From Astragalus membranaceus (taxonomy: Eukaryota > Streptophyta > Magnoliopsida > Fabales > Fabaceae), in NCBI GenBank assembly GCA_039519185.1, contig CM076846.1, positions 67,916,614 to 67,980,613 on the forward strand: a stretch of 64,000 nt of DNA, read 5' to 3'. A program made the position numbers and the translations under genes. Below are positions 43,561 to 55,811 of the stretch, piece by piece. The stretch's first letter is position 1, and each line of letters starts with the position of its first letter. A model generated the notes under the pieces. It did not search any database. It was not told the DNA's origin and saw only the letters and a list, made by a program, of their open reading frames with translations.

Positions 43561-46500
43561 AACAGGTTCACATGGGCAATGGACTAGGTTACCCTATCCA
43601 GTGCACTGGTACACTTGACCTAATATCCACACACAACCCTTCCAGACAATTTCAAATCAAAAATGCCATAGTTGTGCCTGCTCTTACTCGTAATCTTATA
43701 TCTGTAGGTGAATTCTGTGCTGAGAACAGTGTATTCTTTGAGTTTCATTCACGTGTGTGCTTTGTTAAATGTCAGGTCTCTAAGCAAATCCTGTTTGAAG
43801 GGTCAAAGGGAGCTGATGGTTTATTTTTCCTGCCCTCTTTAGCACCTGTTGTCAAGCCTACTGGTTTAGTTGCATCTGTTTCATCTAGTAATGTACCATC
43901 TACTACTTCCATTGTTAGTCATACAAATAATTACCATGTGTGGCATCATAGACTAGGGCATGCCAATAGTAGAGCTATCAAATCTGTACTGTCTCTGTGT
44001 AAACAATCTATTGATTCTACTAAAATGTTTGAATTGTGTAATTCATGTGTCATTGGCAAAGCACATCGCATTCACTCACCACCATCCACCACACAATATC
44101 ACACACCATTTGAACTAGTATACACTGATCTGTGGGGGCCTTCTCCTTCACCATCTAGTAGTGGATACTCATATTACATCTCATTTGTTGATGCATTTAC
44201 CAAATATTCATGGTTTTACTTGGTTAGAAAGAAATCTGATGCCATCACTGCTTTTCATCTGTTTCACAAACTAATCCAAACTCAGTTCTCTGCCACTTTA
44301 AAGTCACTTCAGTCAGATTCAGGGGGAGAGTTCAAACCTTTCACACCAGTACTAGAGTCTCTTGGCATCACTCATAGATTCACTTATCCCTACACATCTC
44401 ACCAAAATGGGTCTGTAGAAAGAAAACATAGGCAAATTGCTGAAATGGGTCTCACTCTCCTAACTCACTCATCCATGCCACTCTCATTCTGGGATCACAG
44501 TTTCACAACCGCAGTCTACCTCATCAATAGATTGCCTACATCAGCCCTCCCCACCTACATTTCCCCTTATCAAGCACTTTACAATAAACCCCCAGACTAC
44601 ACTTCACTTCGGTCCTTTGGCTGTCTCTGTTTCCCCTTGCTCACACCTTATAACCGAAACAAGTTACAGTTCCACAGTCAGCAATGTGTTAACCTAGGCC
44701 CCTCCCCTCACCACAAGGGCTTCAAATGCCTTAGTCCAACTGGTCGTATCTACCTCTCCAAGGATGTTGTCTTTCATGAGGATAAGTTCCCATATCCTAC
44801 TCTGTTCCCTGAATCTCAGTCACTCTCATCTAACACTTCTCCAGATACTTCACTTCTCCTACCTACCTTTCAGGATCACTCTTCACCACCTACACCTACT
44901 AACATACCAATTCCTGACCCATCCCCACCCCCTGAGCCCTTATCAATTGACCCTGATATCACTCCATCCCCTACACCCTCTGTGGCACCTGACCCTTCAC
45001 CTATTTCTCCACCATCTCTACCTACAAACAATCACCCTATGATCACCAGATCAAAAACTGGAAACCTTAAACCTAGAGTGTTTGTTGCTCATGTGACATC
45101 TACAAGTGTGAAACAAGCTATATCTCAGCCATATTGGCTAGAGGCAATGAAATGTGAATATGAGGCACTTATGAAGAATCAAACCTGGTCCCTGACAACA
45201 CTGCCACCTAACAGAAAATCCATTGGATGCAAGTGGGTGTTTCGGGTTAAGGAAAACCCAGATGGATCAATCAACAAATACAAAGCTAGACTGGTAGCCA
45301 AAGGCTACAACCAGCTGCCAGGGCAAGATTTCGGTGAAACCTTTTCACCTGTTATCAAACCTACCACAATTCGCATCATTCTTACATTGGCTCTTACCTA
45401 TAGATGGGAAATTCAACAAATAGACATTAACAATGCCTTTATCAATGGACATCTAGCTGAGGACATCTATCTGGATCAACCACCTGGATTCAAATCCAAT
45501 GACAAGTCACTGGTCTGTAAACTTCACAGAAGCCTCTATGGTCTGAAACAGGCCCCTAGGGCCTGGTATGACACTCTCCATGCTGCTCTACTTGACTTTG
45601 GATTCACACACAGCCAATGTGATCATTCCCTGTTTCTATACAATGCTTCAAGAGTACAGTTATATGCACTAGTTTATGTAGATGACATTCTTCTAACTGG
45701 TTCTTCTGCTGTCTTAGTTCACAAACTCATTGACAAGTTGCAGGACAAATTTGCACTCAAGCATCTTGGAAAGCCAGAATATTTCCTTGGTGTTGAGGTC
45801 CAATATCTGTCAAATGGAGCTTTGGTTCTCACCCAATCTAAATATGTCCAGGATCTGTTACAACGAGCTAATATGCTCTCTTGCAGCACCATGTCTACTC
45901 CCATGGCATCCACTGATAAACTGAGCAAACAGGGGTCTGATAAACTGGCTGATCCTTCTCTCTACAGGTCCCTAGTTGGTGCACTGCAGTACATTACACT
46001 CACAAGGCCTGATCTCTCCTACAGTGTCAATAAGGTGTGCCAGTTCCTATCAAATTCGTTGGAATCTCACTGGCGTGCCGTTAAACGCATCTTGCGCTAT
46101 TTAAATGGCACTAGCAGCCACAGTTTGCTACTGCAACCTGCAAAACAGGACACTCCATTCTCTCTTCGTGTATACTCAGATTTTGACTGGGCCAGTGACG
46201 TTGATGATAGACGATCCACAAGTGGCTCATGTCTCTTCTTTGGACCAAATTTAATCTCCTGGAGCAGCAAGAAATAGACCCTTGTAGCACGTTCAAGTGC
46301 AGAAGCTGAGTACCGTGGCTTAGCCAACGCCACTGCAGATCTTATGTGGGTTCAGTCTCTACTAGGAGAGCCGCACATCAAAACTCAAGCACCAATTCTC
46401 TTATGTGACAACTTGAGTGCTGTTATGATTGCTCATAATCCAATACTATATGCTAGAACAAAGCATTTGGAGCTAGATATACACTTTGTCCGTGAAAAAG

Positions 46501-46598
46501 TTGCTGCCAAGAAGCTAGTTGTCCAGCATGTACCTGCTTCATTACAGTTGGCTGATGCACTTACAAAACCCCTTCCTACCACTGCATTCACAGAATAA
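43560..46598 (+). pseudogene. Pol of Ale-like copia, frameshift and one nonsense codon
   Basis: After the frameshift the second frame carries the integrase zinc site (WHHRLGHANS, CNSCVIGKAH), catalytic blocks (DLWGPSPSPSSSGYSYYISF, SDSGGEF, HQNGSVERKHRQI), reverse transcriptase (KWVFRVKENPDGSINKYKAR, QQIDINNAFINGH, YGLKQAPRAWYDTL, LVYVDDILLTG) and RNase H (YSDFDWASDVDDRRSTSGS). A TAG at 46275-46277 follows LISWSSKK. The family sequence continues in the same frame (SSAEAEYRGLANATADL, LCDNLSAV, KHLELDIHFVREKV) to 46598. Also odd: YSDFDW has Phe where Ala is usual. Confidence 0.92.
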
Positions 46599-46655
46599 AG
46601 GTTCAAACTCAATGTAGTTGATTATCATCAACCACATTTGTGTTTGAAGGGGGAG

Positions 46656-46887
46656 TAATAGAGATAAGGCCAGTTTAGTAATATTACCTATCCAATAGAT
46701 TGCCAACTGTACAATAAATTCAGGTGTGGCACTGCCACATAAGATGCTGACTGGGCATTGACCCATCAGTTGTATAAAAGCATTCTGTACAGTGAGTTTA
46801 CAATCAATGAAAATCATATTCTGCAATCCCTAATTTCATCTCTCTCTCTTTTATGTTCACCTCTAACTGATTCTGTTAGATTTACCA
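46656..46887 (+). repeat. 3' LTR of Ale-like copia
   Basis: 232 bp, preceded by polypurine 'gaagggggag'. A few differences from the 5' LTR (tactagag/taatagag, gactgagc/gactgggc, tttatca/tttacca). Confidence 0.9.
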
Positions 46888-46892
46888 AGCAG

Positions 46893-48124
46893 AATCACAA
46901 TAGAAAAAGGCTCAAAATTCTTGAGTCTAATGGGTTTCAATTTGATATTCATATTCCTGAATATAATGAATTTTAGGATATGCTTAGGTATTTCCTAAAT
47001 GATATTATCGAGTGTTTCTAAACAGATTTGTTACCAATTCTATGGCTATTACTCATGGTCTCATAGTATAACCTTTTGCTCATTAGATTCATTTTAAATA
47101 ACTTCATGCAATAATCATTTTCTCCGTATTCAGGTTATCATTACAATTTGAAGGGTATACATGTCATCACCGTTAAAAAGTACAATATTATTCTTCATAT
47201 TGAGGCAGATATTTTCACGGGAAAAAAATGTATCTGACCTTCAACATAATCTGGGAACTTAATGTAGATCCACAAGTGATTTCTTTGATGTCGGCGCCAA
47301 TGATTGAGCTTATTTCTCATGGTGTAATTTTCCAGTCTTCTAATATTAGAGTGTGCTTCGCAGTGTCTTTGTTGATGAACATCACTAATTTTTCTACTCC
47401 ATTAGCTATCAACAAGCGTCTCCTTGGCACCCCAACTTTATCATGCTTTACAAAACTAATCTACGATAAAAGGGTTTTACACGTGGTATAACAACTATAA
47501 AGCACCTATTTTTACCAAACTACAAAACACCTATATTGACCCTTTGGTTAGTAAATCAATAAAATAACACGTTATGCTTTGGTGTCTCTATTCCTAAAAA
47601 TGCTTTAGGTTGATGTCTCTCTATGTTATATAGAGACATGGTTTAAACAACTAAATAATATCTTAAACAAATTTTTATCATAAATTTGAAGAATTAATTA
47701 AATAATTTGATTTAAAATAGGTTTTTTAATGCATGTATTCCTTTTTTTTAACTGAATAAATAAATTCCACTTTTTTTAATATACATGGGTAAACATTATC
47801 TTAATTATCTACAGATAAAATCCGCGACGTAAACATTATCTTGAAAATATTTGATAACTACGTTCCTTGCTATATACACATGTGTATTTTATCCCAATAA
47901 ATTACATATTGTCTCCATAAAAATAAATAACATATGGGATTACTCTTTTTTCTAATTAATACATAACCAAATTAGCATAATGATTTTTAAATCACTATTT
48001 TAATTTGATATTTTACAATTTTACGTATATTAATAATTAAATATTACATTTTTCTTCCATCAATTAGATTTATTTTTCCAAAAACTTAATTTAATTTTAT
48101 ATTTTTAACCGAAATTGTTTGCTT
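46893..48124. other. Host-like AT-rich DNA, possible Helitron body
   Basis: 46893-46941 completes copy B of the tandem duplication. From there to 47490 short open frames exist (47228-47491, 87 codons) but none is recognised. 47620-48124 is very AT-rich and probably the body of a small non-autonomous Helitron that ends at 48152. Its 5' end was not fixed; 'tctctctatgttatatag' near 47614 is one candidate. Confidence 0.45.
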
Positions 48125-48152
48125 CTCGTGCATCGCACGGGCTCCATACTAG
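48125..48152 (+). mobile_element. Helitron 3' terminus
   Basis: A hairpin CGTGC-atc-GCACG (48127-48139, extendable by a wobble and a C-G pair) is followed nine bases later by CTAG (48149-48152) and then T. This hairpin plus CTRR end, inserted before T, is the signature of plant Helitrons, which move by rolling-circle replication. No RepHel gene is in the window, so the copy is non-autonomous. Confidence 0.8.
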
Positions 48153-48471
48153 TTATTTGATAAAACGAAAATAAAAGTAAAATAACAAGAAGGGGCGGGT
48201 GGGGGGTCACGGTGTGGGAGGGGGGTTAGGAAAAGGGTAGACATATATAAAAAATAATGTAAACATTAATTATAATTATTATTATTATTATTTAAAGAAT
48301 AAAGTGATATAAAGGGACGACATAAAATAAAAGAGTCCATCAAACCATAAAATTAGGATGTAGCCGCACAAACTAAATGTATAAATTGCTTCCTATCTTT
48401 TACTTTTCATTGTTTACTTTTGCATGGAGTTTGTTGTTGCTTATATTTGTTAAAGGTGTTGATTTTTCCCA
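48153..48471. other. Non-coding DNA between Helitron and solo LTR
   Basis: Contains a G-rich stretch (about 48190-48235) and an ATT run (about 48275-48293). No gene seen. Confidence 0.5.
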
Positions 48472-48476
48472 ATTTC
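48472..48476. repeat. TSD of solo LTR, left (ATTTC)
   Basis: ATTTC recurs at 50803-50807. Confidence 0.93.
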
Positions 48477-49511
48477 TGTAACACCCCGATATTTCTAACA
48501 TGTAGATATACCGTAATGCACAACTATAATAATAATCAGAGGACACAAACCCTGCTTAGATATTGAACGTACAAACTTTTCCCGAAAATAACACAAAATA
48601 CTTCGGACTCATCCATCTTAGTTCCAAAATGTTATAACATCTGTAGGAATACAACTTAGGTGTTCAATATCATAAACAGAAATTAAAGCGGTTTATACAA
48701 CTCATAAACAATACAAGTGATATTACCATAATAGAGACAAGCATAACAGGATCTAAAACATCAAGACTGCAAGTCCTTGACATCTCCACGAGCTGGTCAC
48801 CTACCCGTGTCGGTTACTCTTTCTCTTTCCCTGCTTCTCTGTAAAAACAACAATAATGATTGGGTGAGACAACTTGTCTCAGTGAGTTCTACCGTGCCTC
48901 CTCACTATCACTCGGTTTGATTATAAAACCGATTACCATATAGTTAAGTATATATGTAACTATTTATCAACATAAATATAGCTCATTACCGACCGTGCAA
49001 CCGTTCACAATTCTCGGTAAATAAGTACTATCATTTATATTATTAAGCCTAGTCGATTAATTTATAATCACTAGCTTATTAAGCGAAACACCAGCCGTGC
49101 AACCTTTCACAATTCCCGGTGAGTCGTACACTTATTTTAGCATAAATCGGCCGTGCAACCTTTCACAATTCCCGATAAACCACGTTAGACCATACCATAA
49201 CATTTCCGAGCCTAGGGTGAGGGCTCATGACTTCCCTTCCTAGTATGCTATTTCGTTGGGTCGTCACCCAACTCGATATAATCTATATATCTTACCCGCA
49301 TTGGGCCGACTCCTAAAATTCTAGAGAATCTATATCTATTATTGTCCTATAACCCGTTTCGATGAATCCTATGTTAGACATCCGGCGTTATAATCATAGC
49401 GTCGAGTGAGATCTACGATCCGGTTATTATTCAAAGCCATATACTCACACGCTCTCTACAATTTGGTTTTGAAAACAGCTTTGACTTTCAAAACCTAGTA
49501 TTTTCCAATTC

Positions 49512-49560
<49 letters not shown>

Positions 49561-50802
49561 GTCTTTGAATAAACTTTCAAACGCACCTGAGAACACCTCA
49601 ATCGGGTTCCCGGATCAAAAGTTATCGCGAAAACAAAATCAGTGTGTTTGACGCGAACTGGTTCCGTCGCGACGCGAAAAGTTACAGAAAGTTTTGCGTT
49701 GCGAAAATAAGGGGAGGTCGTGATGCGAAGGCTCGGGTCGCGATGCGATGGGAGACAGAATTGTAAAAAAACAGCATTTCGAGAACCCGTTTTGTACCGT
49801 TTCGCTCTCTATTCGACTCCGAGACATTTCCTAACCATCGAGACTTAAAAATAGACATTATAACCAGCAATTCAGTCCATATTCCAGAGAAAGCATTAAA
49901 ATCAACAAATCGATAAAAACATATATATTCATCGAAAAACCGTAAAAACGTTATTTTCCCGAAAATGGTTTTTGACTCGATAAAATGTTTCGAAAGTCAG
50001 ATTTTCGCCTTGAACCCAAAACGAAACAAGTTCAGAATATAGTAATGTTCCTAATCGTGAGTAAAACTCACCGATATGCCGAAATCCTGAGAATCGAACC
50101 GGAGTTCTTGGTTGTCGAACCGAATCAGACGAACTGTCCCCGTAATCGTTCCAAATGCTACCACAATCGAATCCCCACTTCCTTAATCTCGAAACCAGCA
50201 ATTTGAAACACCTCAAATTCTACTCCAATCTACAATGTAGGTTCAATTCTTCCCTCACTTGGCCTTCACTTGAACATGCAAAGCTCTTATGAGCTCAAAA
50301 CTCCATTAATGGCCAAGCTTGAGCTTCACATGTTGAAAATGGCCAAGAGTGAAAGAGGATGAAAGAGCTTCAGAAATTAGGATCAATGGAAAGGAAATCA
50401 AAAATGGAGAAGGATGAGATGTAGGTAGCTTACATGCATGGAGAATCCAAGGTTTTCCCTTCCCCCTTCTCCTTCCTCTTCTTCGCCCCACTCTCTCCCT
50501 TCTCTCTTATAATCTTTTCTTCTGTTTTTCCTTTTTGCTTGTTCAGCTGGAAATGAAAAGGAATGGAGGGCATGAGGTGTGTTAATGAGCTGAGGGTTTA
50601 CTTGGTTGGGAAAAGTCCAAAATGCCCTTGGCTCATTAATCCATGGTTTTTGAGGCTAAGACCCCTCTAATCCTATGGTTTTCCACTCGGCATAGCTTTT
50701 CTCGACTACTCCATATTCGAGTCGCGACTAATTATTTCACTCAATAATTAAATCGTTCTAAATTCCCATAAGTCGAATCTTTAAAAATTTAGGGATGTTA
50801 CA
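48477..50802 (-). mobile_element. Solo LTR of a Tekay-like gypsy element
   Basis: 2326 bp, from TGTAACACCCC to GGGATGTTACA, flanked by a perfect ATTTC TSD and with no internal region or second LTR. On the minus strand it begins TGTAACATCC and ends GGGGTGTTACA, the same termini as the nested Tekay-like element. It shares blocks with that LTR (gttgggtgacgaccca; tagaactcactgaga; ttgttgttttacag-like) but is otherwise strongly diverged. An (AT)n run lies at 49516-49555. Solo LTRs form by recombination between two LTRs of one element. Confidence 0.93.
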
Positions 50803-50807
50803 ATTTC
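50803..50807. repeat. TSD of solo LTR, right (ATTTC)
   Basis: Matches 48472-48476. Confidence 0.93.
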
Positions 50808-51310
50808 CATTTGACCCCAGGGGTATGTTGGTATTGATTTGAGTTCTTTCTTTATGTAGGATACAACAGAGATCAAATTCGAGGTCGAATTTCTTCAAGA
50901 AGGAGGGAATGATGCTGAATGCAAGAGCAACAAGATAATCTATTTTTTATTAAAATTAGGATGAACTTTATTTTATTTTAATTGTAATAAGCTATACTTT
51001 AAGTTTGAAACTTAGGTTTAAATATGTAGGCATGTGGTAAACTAGTTGGGCCTTGTTTTGGGCTTGTATGTGGGCTTTATTTTGCTTGTGTTGCCATGGC
51101 CAAACCCTACCTATATAAGGGTTGGTGTTGCTTCATGTAAGGACCTTTTGATCATTTTTATAAGATTGTGAGTTTAGAGCAAGTTGCTCCTCTTAGTTCT
51201 TCTTAGAACCTACCTCCATGGATCTTATCAATGGCTTGATTGTGCTTGTGGCGGTCCAAAAATGGAATTTATCATTCATCCTTGAATGTGGCATTCCTTC
51301 ACAAAAAATA
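50808..51310 (+). repeat. LTR-like remnant with TATA box
   Basis: A purine-rich 'caagaaggaggga' (50895-50908) precedes TGATGCTGAATGC at 50911, like a polypurine tract and LTR start. 'ctatataagg' lies near 51111, and the segment could end with CA near 51303. No partner LTR was found, so this may be the 3' end of a lost element or a solo LTR. Confidence 0.4.
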
Positions 51311-51738
51311 AAATTAAAAACAAGCAAAAAGAAAAAGTTGAACACCTAATCTTTTTAAAAAAAAAATAAATTAGTCGTGCAAAATTGGAGTATAACATTA
51401 ACAAAATAACTTCATCCAGTATCACCGTTTCATCCAATATCATCATCTTCATCGAGTATCATCAATTTCACCCACAAAACTCCAGATCTAGAATTACAAA
51501 ACCCAGAAACTTGAATCTTGTATCACGGGTTTCATCGAGTATCATCGTCCAACATTCTAGGTGAACATCCAATATCATATTCAGAACTCTTTTGTTTGAA
51601 ACCTAGCCTGATTTTTGAAGGGTAAAATAGATAGTACTTACAAAGATATTTTTAGTTAATAATGAAAAACGCTACCCTAGAGCAACATTGACGCACATTC
51701 ACTTCAACTCTCTTTTACTCCCTTCACCGCCGTTTCAA
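51311..51738. other. Non-coding DNA with short ATCATC repeats
   Basis: Phrases such as 'catcgagtatcatc' and 'catccaatatcat' recur between about 51415 and 51575. No gene seen. Confidence 0.5.
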
Positions 51739-52985
51739 TTTTTTTTTGATAAGCAATGATTCCATTAATAAGCACTAGGTGTGCTCAAAAAAACCACAAT
51801 TACAAATTGTTTATACAGAGTAAGGCGTTATTCCACCATGCCGAAGCAGAATAACCGGAATGACTACCTACCCCATATATAAAGCAACTCCAAGAAGTAC
51901 ATATAATGTGGTTAACAATGGAATCTAACAAAGGATCAACCTCCCCTTTGAAAACTAATCTGTTTCTCGTGAGCCAAATACTCTTAACACACTGCTAGTC
52001 AAATGATGTGTTTTGTCTTGGATGATTTAGGACCTGTGAATTCTGAGCTGAAGCCAATAAAATGATCCATAATACACGTGGAGGGATCAAAATGCACTCG
52101 AAGCCAGTCACCGATTGCTCCCCAAGTTTGCTTTGCCACATCACAATCACACAACAAATGAAATAAATCTTCATTTGATTGCTTACAAAACGGACATAAC
52201 AATGCTTCACCAAAATCAATCACGTGACGTCTGACCAACACCTCTCGGGTAGGGATAGCATTAGAGAAAACACGCCAGCCACATATGTTAATTTTTTATG
52301 GGACCTGTGTTTTCCAAAAATCTGTCCAAAACCGAAAAAGTTCGGCTGCATCTTCTGTGCTGTCAGCAGGCCGAGCAACAATACTGTCAACTGATTGCAG
52401 AAATAGATGGTAACAAGACTTCACCGTAAAAGATTTATGCGCCTCCGGTAACCACACCCATCCATCGAGAACCTCCATTTTAGGTGTTACATCTTGCAAA
52501 ATCACGGACAACTCTGATGCTTCCTCGGCCTGAGCCGAACCCGAATTAGTGTCAGCAGGAAAGTGCCACTGCCAGCACCCCGAAATCCACTGCCCAGTTG
52601 CTGCCACTGAGATATTTTTATCCACAGAACCTGCAAATAAATTAGGGAATACAAGATATAATGGTTGGTGACCAAGCCAATGATGCTTCCAAAAGTTTAC
52701 CCCTTTTCCATTCCCTAACACACGCCTCACATTAGAATTAAAGAAGTCACTCTGGACAACATTGTCGCCAACATGAACAATATCCCGCCACCATAACGAA
52801 TCATTTCTCCCATCCCTCCAAATATCATTAATCATGAAAAGAGATAAATCACCATATCTATGCCTTTGTAAGGCTTTCCAACAAGCATTTTCATCCACCA
52901 AGAAGCACCATTTCCACTTAGATAGAAGAGCTACATTGAAACCTCAAGATTTTTAATTCCAAGACCTCCCTCCTATACATTTTTC
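51739..52985 (-). mobile_element. 5'-truncated LINE retrotransposon
   Basis: On the minus strand a reverse-transcriptase C-terminal region leads into a zinc-binding zf-RVT domain (CPFCKQSNEDLFHLLCDC, about 52205-52140) and a tail of the type seen in plant LINE-derived ORFs (SWSCFIYGVGSHSGYSASAWW). The element ends in a 3' UTR and an A tract, seen as poly-T at about 51739-51747. The 5' limit is near 52985, where GGLGIKNLE-like sequence begins. A frameshift near 52945 and a stop at about 52296 break the frame. 5' truncation is usual for LINEs. Confidence 0.88.
52296..52901 (-). pseudogene. LINE reverse-transcriptase C-terminal fragment
   Basis: A 201-codon open frame includes WKALQRHRYGD, NVRRVLGNGKGVNFWKHHW, DGWVWLPEAHKSFTVKSCY and FWTDFWKTQVP, the stretch between reverse transcriptase and zf-RVT in plant LINE proteins. 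The following zf-RVT part lies in another frame (52241-51995: RRHVIDFGEALLCPFCK). The catalytic palm domain with FADD is missing. It cannot encode active enzyme. Confidence 0.88.
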
Positions 52986-53267
52986 TTTTAGCATTTTCTC
53001 CATCATTAGGAGGCACCGTTCGCTGTTTCAAACCTTCCGGTGTGTTAACATCTCAACTTTAATTTTTTGGGATCTTCCAAATTGTGTTCAACCTGTCTGA
53101 GCTCTACCTGGATTTATCCAAAATCTGGTGATTTGTTGGGAGCAACGGAAGAAGGGTGGGTGTATGAAGGAACAATTGTTACCTCATTTAGAGCTTTATT
53201 GACACCTCATCCAATGAAGGAACTTCGCGTTAAGGTATAGTTATGTCATCTACATTTTATTCCTTTT

Positions 53268-53297
53268 TGTTATGGATTGGGCCTCAATGGCCAATCA
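53268..53297 (+). repeat. 5' LTR stub of Tat-type element (30 bp)
   Basis: The phrase 'tgttatggattgggcctcaa' and the next ten bases equal the start of the LTR at 55812. Identity ends at 'ggccaat', where a large deletion joins internal sequence. TSD CTTTT precedes it (53263-53267). Confidence 0.9.
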
Positions 53298-53337
53298 ACG
53301 ACAGAGATAACCAAGAAAGAAAGTCAAAGAGTGAACC

Positions 53338-55028
53338 TCAGAACTTGGGGTCACCTTTTGCCTGATTCTCAGCCTCGACCTTCTGAAGCTTCGTCACGTC
53401 GGCAAGATGCCGGAATAACTTGAGAGACGCCTCAACCGGGTCGACCCGGGAATCCTCCAAATGCTTCTGCAGGAGGTCGGCGTCAATAGAAAGACCAGAA
53501 GACCTAGAAGTCCGGTGCTTTCCATGACGCCCCTTTTTTGAAGCCCGAGCAGCCGGGGCATTGGAGGTAGAAGCAGGGTCTGCTTGCGTTAGGGGGCGCT
53601 CCCTTTTTCGGTGCGAGAGATCCGCAGCCCGATCCTCTGCTCCAGCCGACACTGCCTCCAGGATGGTGCTAATCGGGATGGCAGCAACGGGTTTTTCCTT
53701 TTGCACCCCGGCCTTCCTTTCTGCAAGAGCCGTCAGGCGAGAGAACTTGTCCGGCCCCATGCTATCTGCAAAGAAAGGAGAATAAACAATGTTAAAAGAA
53801 ACGGCAGTCAAAAAATTATGAATGGGCGGAGTTATCTACCAAGAAACCTACCAAGAACGGCGACTACTTGAGATTTCGACCCAGCCCCGACCAATCGGGC
53901 TACGTCAATCCCAAATTTTTTGGGATCAGGGTAGACGATCAGGTCGGCAAAGTTCGTCAGGATCGCCAACGATTCCTGGTCCACCTGGGATAGCCGCCCT
54001 AAGCCGACGGTGTAAGAATGAGGCCTCCGGTGAAAATGAGAGAGAGACCATCCCAGTTGAAACTTTGTGAACTCCAATGATTTCCCATCCGCAGAATATT
54101 GGCCGACGTGCCTCACTGCCTCCTCATTCACGGGCTCCACAAAGAAATACTTATTTTTCCAGTTCTTAAGAGAGTCGGAATAAGGCATGAAAATCTTTAA
54201 CCCTCTCTTAGCCCGGAAGCTCACATGTTCCCACCGATCTTTAGTTCCATCCTCATGCCTACGGTTAACCTCGAAAAGGTGGAAGAAGAGGTCACGGGAG
54301 ATCGGCCTCTCCAGATGAATGCACATCAACTCAAAAGCCCGGAGGAACGCCCATGAGTTGGGATGAAGTTGGGAAGGGGCGAGGTTCAAGATCTCCAAAG
54401 CCTCTTGTTGAAAGGCGGTGAACGGGGGGCTAACGTGCATATCAAGGATCGTTACCCCATACATAACAAATTTAAGAGCTTTCTGCCAGACGGCCACATG
54501 CTGGTCTTCAGCCATTCCCTCCACATTCCAGATCTGATCCTTCCGGGAAAGGCGGTTTACGAAAAAACTCATATCGTCCCCGGTCCTATAAAGGGACGGA
54601 ATCCCCCTCAACGCCTCCGACACCCAGGAATACTCCCGGGGAACAGTGAGAGGGAGGGACACGGGAACATTGACCGGCCCTACTCCGGCTCGGGGATATT
54701 GTTCGGAATCACCTTCTTCATATGCGGGCTCCCCGCAATGCCCAAGACCCTCTTCATTGTTTCGGCTCTCAGCCACCTCCTCCTCACTCTCCTCCGAACT
54801 CCAACTCGTACTGCCTTGTTCCTCACGGTCGGGCTCGGCATCAGAATCATCTGATTCAAGAACCACCACCTCTGTGTTGTCTTCATCTACCGGCTCGTTG
54901 CTGGGAACCCCGGGAGACCGGTCTTCAACTTGAGTAGGAGCGGAGCCCAAGTCGTCTTGAACCTCGGGAATAGCTGACCCCGGGGGACTAGCACGAATTT
55001 CCATAGACTCTCCAAATCCGGAAGCCAT
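53338..55028 (-). CDS. Antisense gene of Tat-type element, Transposase_28-like
   Basis: From ATG 55028 (MASGFGESMEIRASPPG), exon 1 runs to 53852. An 86-bp GT-AG intron (53851-53766) follows, then exon 2 to the stop at 53338. The lengths add to 1605 nt, 534 residues, with the frame kept across the splice. The first part is acidic. The middle matches the plant family named putative gypsy-type transposon (Transposase_28), with FTAFQQEALEILNLAPSQL, HPNSWAFLRAFELMC and FFHLFEVNRRHEDG. The end is basic and Ser/Ala-rich (RASKKGRHGKHRTSRSS). The biochemical function is unknown. The open frame continues upstream to 55340, but 55028 is the better start. The last codons lie 40 bp from the deletion, so the natural C-terminus may be lost. 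Confidence 0.8.
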
Positions 55029-55811
55029 TGTTTGCGCGAAATGAGGGCGATCTGTGTCAGCAACCCGACGGGTTTGTTTCGTCCTCGCCAGATCGGTCCT
55101 GCAGAAATGGGGGCTTGACGAGTCAGGTTGATACGTAAATAGTGGGTCCACAACCAAGTCGGAACCCGACCTGACGACCCCCACTCTGTATCTACAAATG
55201 CGGGTCCAGAAAGAACCCGGTCGTGATCTAAAGGAAAAAGCAACAAAGAGAAGAGGAAAACTAACCTTATGAAAATCGAAGCTCGTCGAACAATGGAGGC
55301 AGGTCGCGAACAGCAAAGGCGTCACCGAGATACAGCACAACTCTGAAGAGAGGAATAAGCTCCGGAACGACTTTAAGATCGGAAGCAGAGCAATTCACAG
55401 AAAAACAATCCAAGTAAGGGGGATCCCCCCTCCTATTTATAGAACATTAAGAAGGCCACAAATGGGCCTGGGCCTAGGCTGTGTTTCCCAAGACTAGCCC
55501 CTAGACAGGCGCGTCGTTCCAAGCGCCATCATTACCCCAATCTTCCTCGAACGACGCGTCCCATCAATGACGTTGCCAGCTGGCACAGAAATCAAGGCAC
55601 AGCTATGACCGGATCGCTCCGTTTCTGTTGACTCGCCCCGGTCTCTTGACCCCGCCGTGCCCGGAATCTCTCAAAGCGGTCAGCCTCGAGTCACTCGGCG
55701 CGACCTGAGTCCCTCAGATCGGCCCGGTATGTCGTAAAGTGTCTCAGGCCCGGTGAAATCTCTAAACGACAAGTCTAGCTCGCCTTAAAGCGACCCGACT
55801 TGGGGGGCTAC

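Larger units (their letters stand above)
42011..46887 (+). mobile_element. Ty1/copia element, Ale-like
   Basis: The element is 4877 bp with LTRs of 230 and 232 bp, TSD AGCAG, a primer site and gag-pol on the plus strand. Short LTRs and compact size fit the Ale/Retrofit group. Both LTRs begin TA (tactagag, taatagag) rather than TG. One frameshift (about 43550) and one in-frame stop (46275) disable the polyprotein. Confidence 0.93.

Noticed and set aside
54363..54854. 163-codon plus-strand frame in the Tat-type element
   Set aside because: Opposite-strand shadow of the antisense gene, low complexity and no domain.
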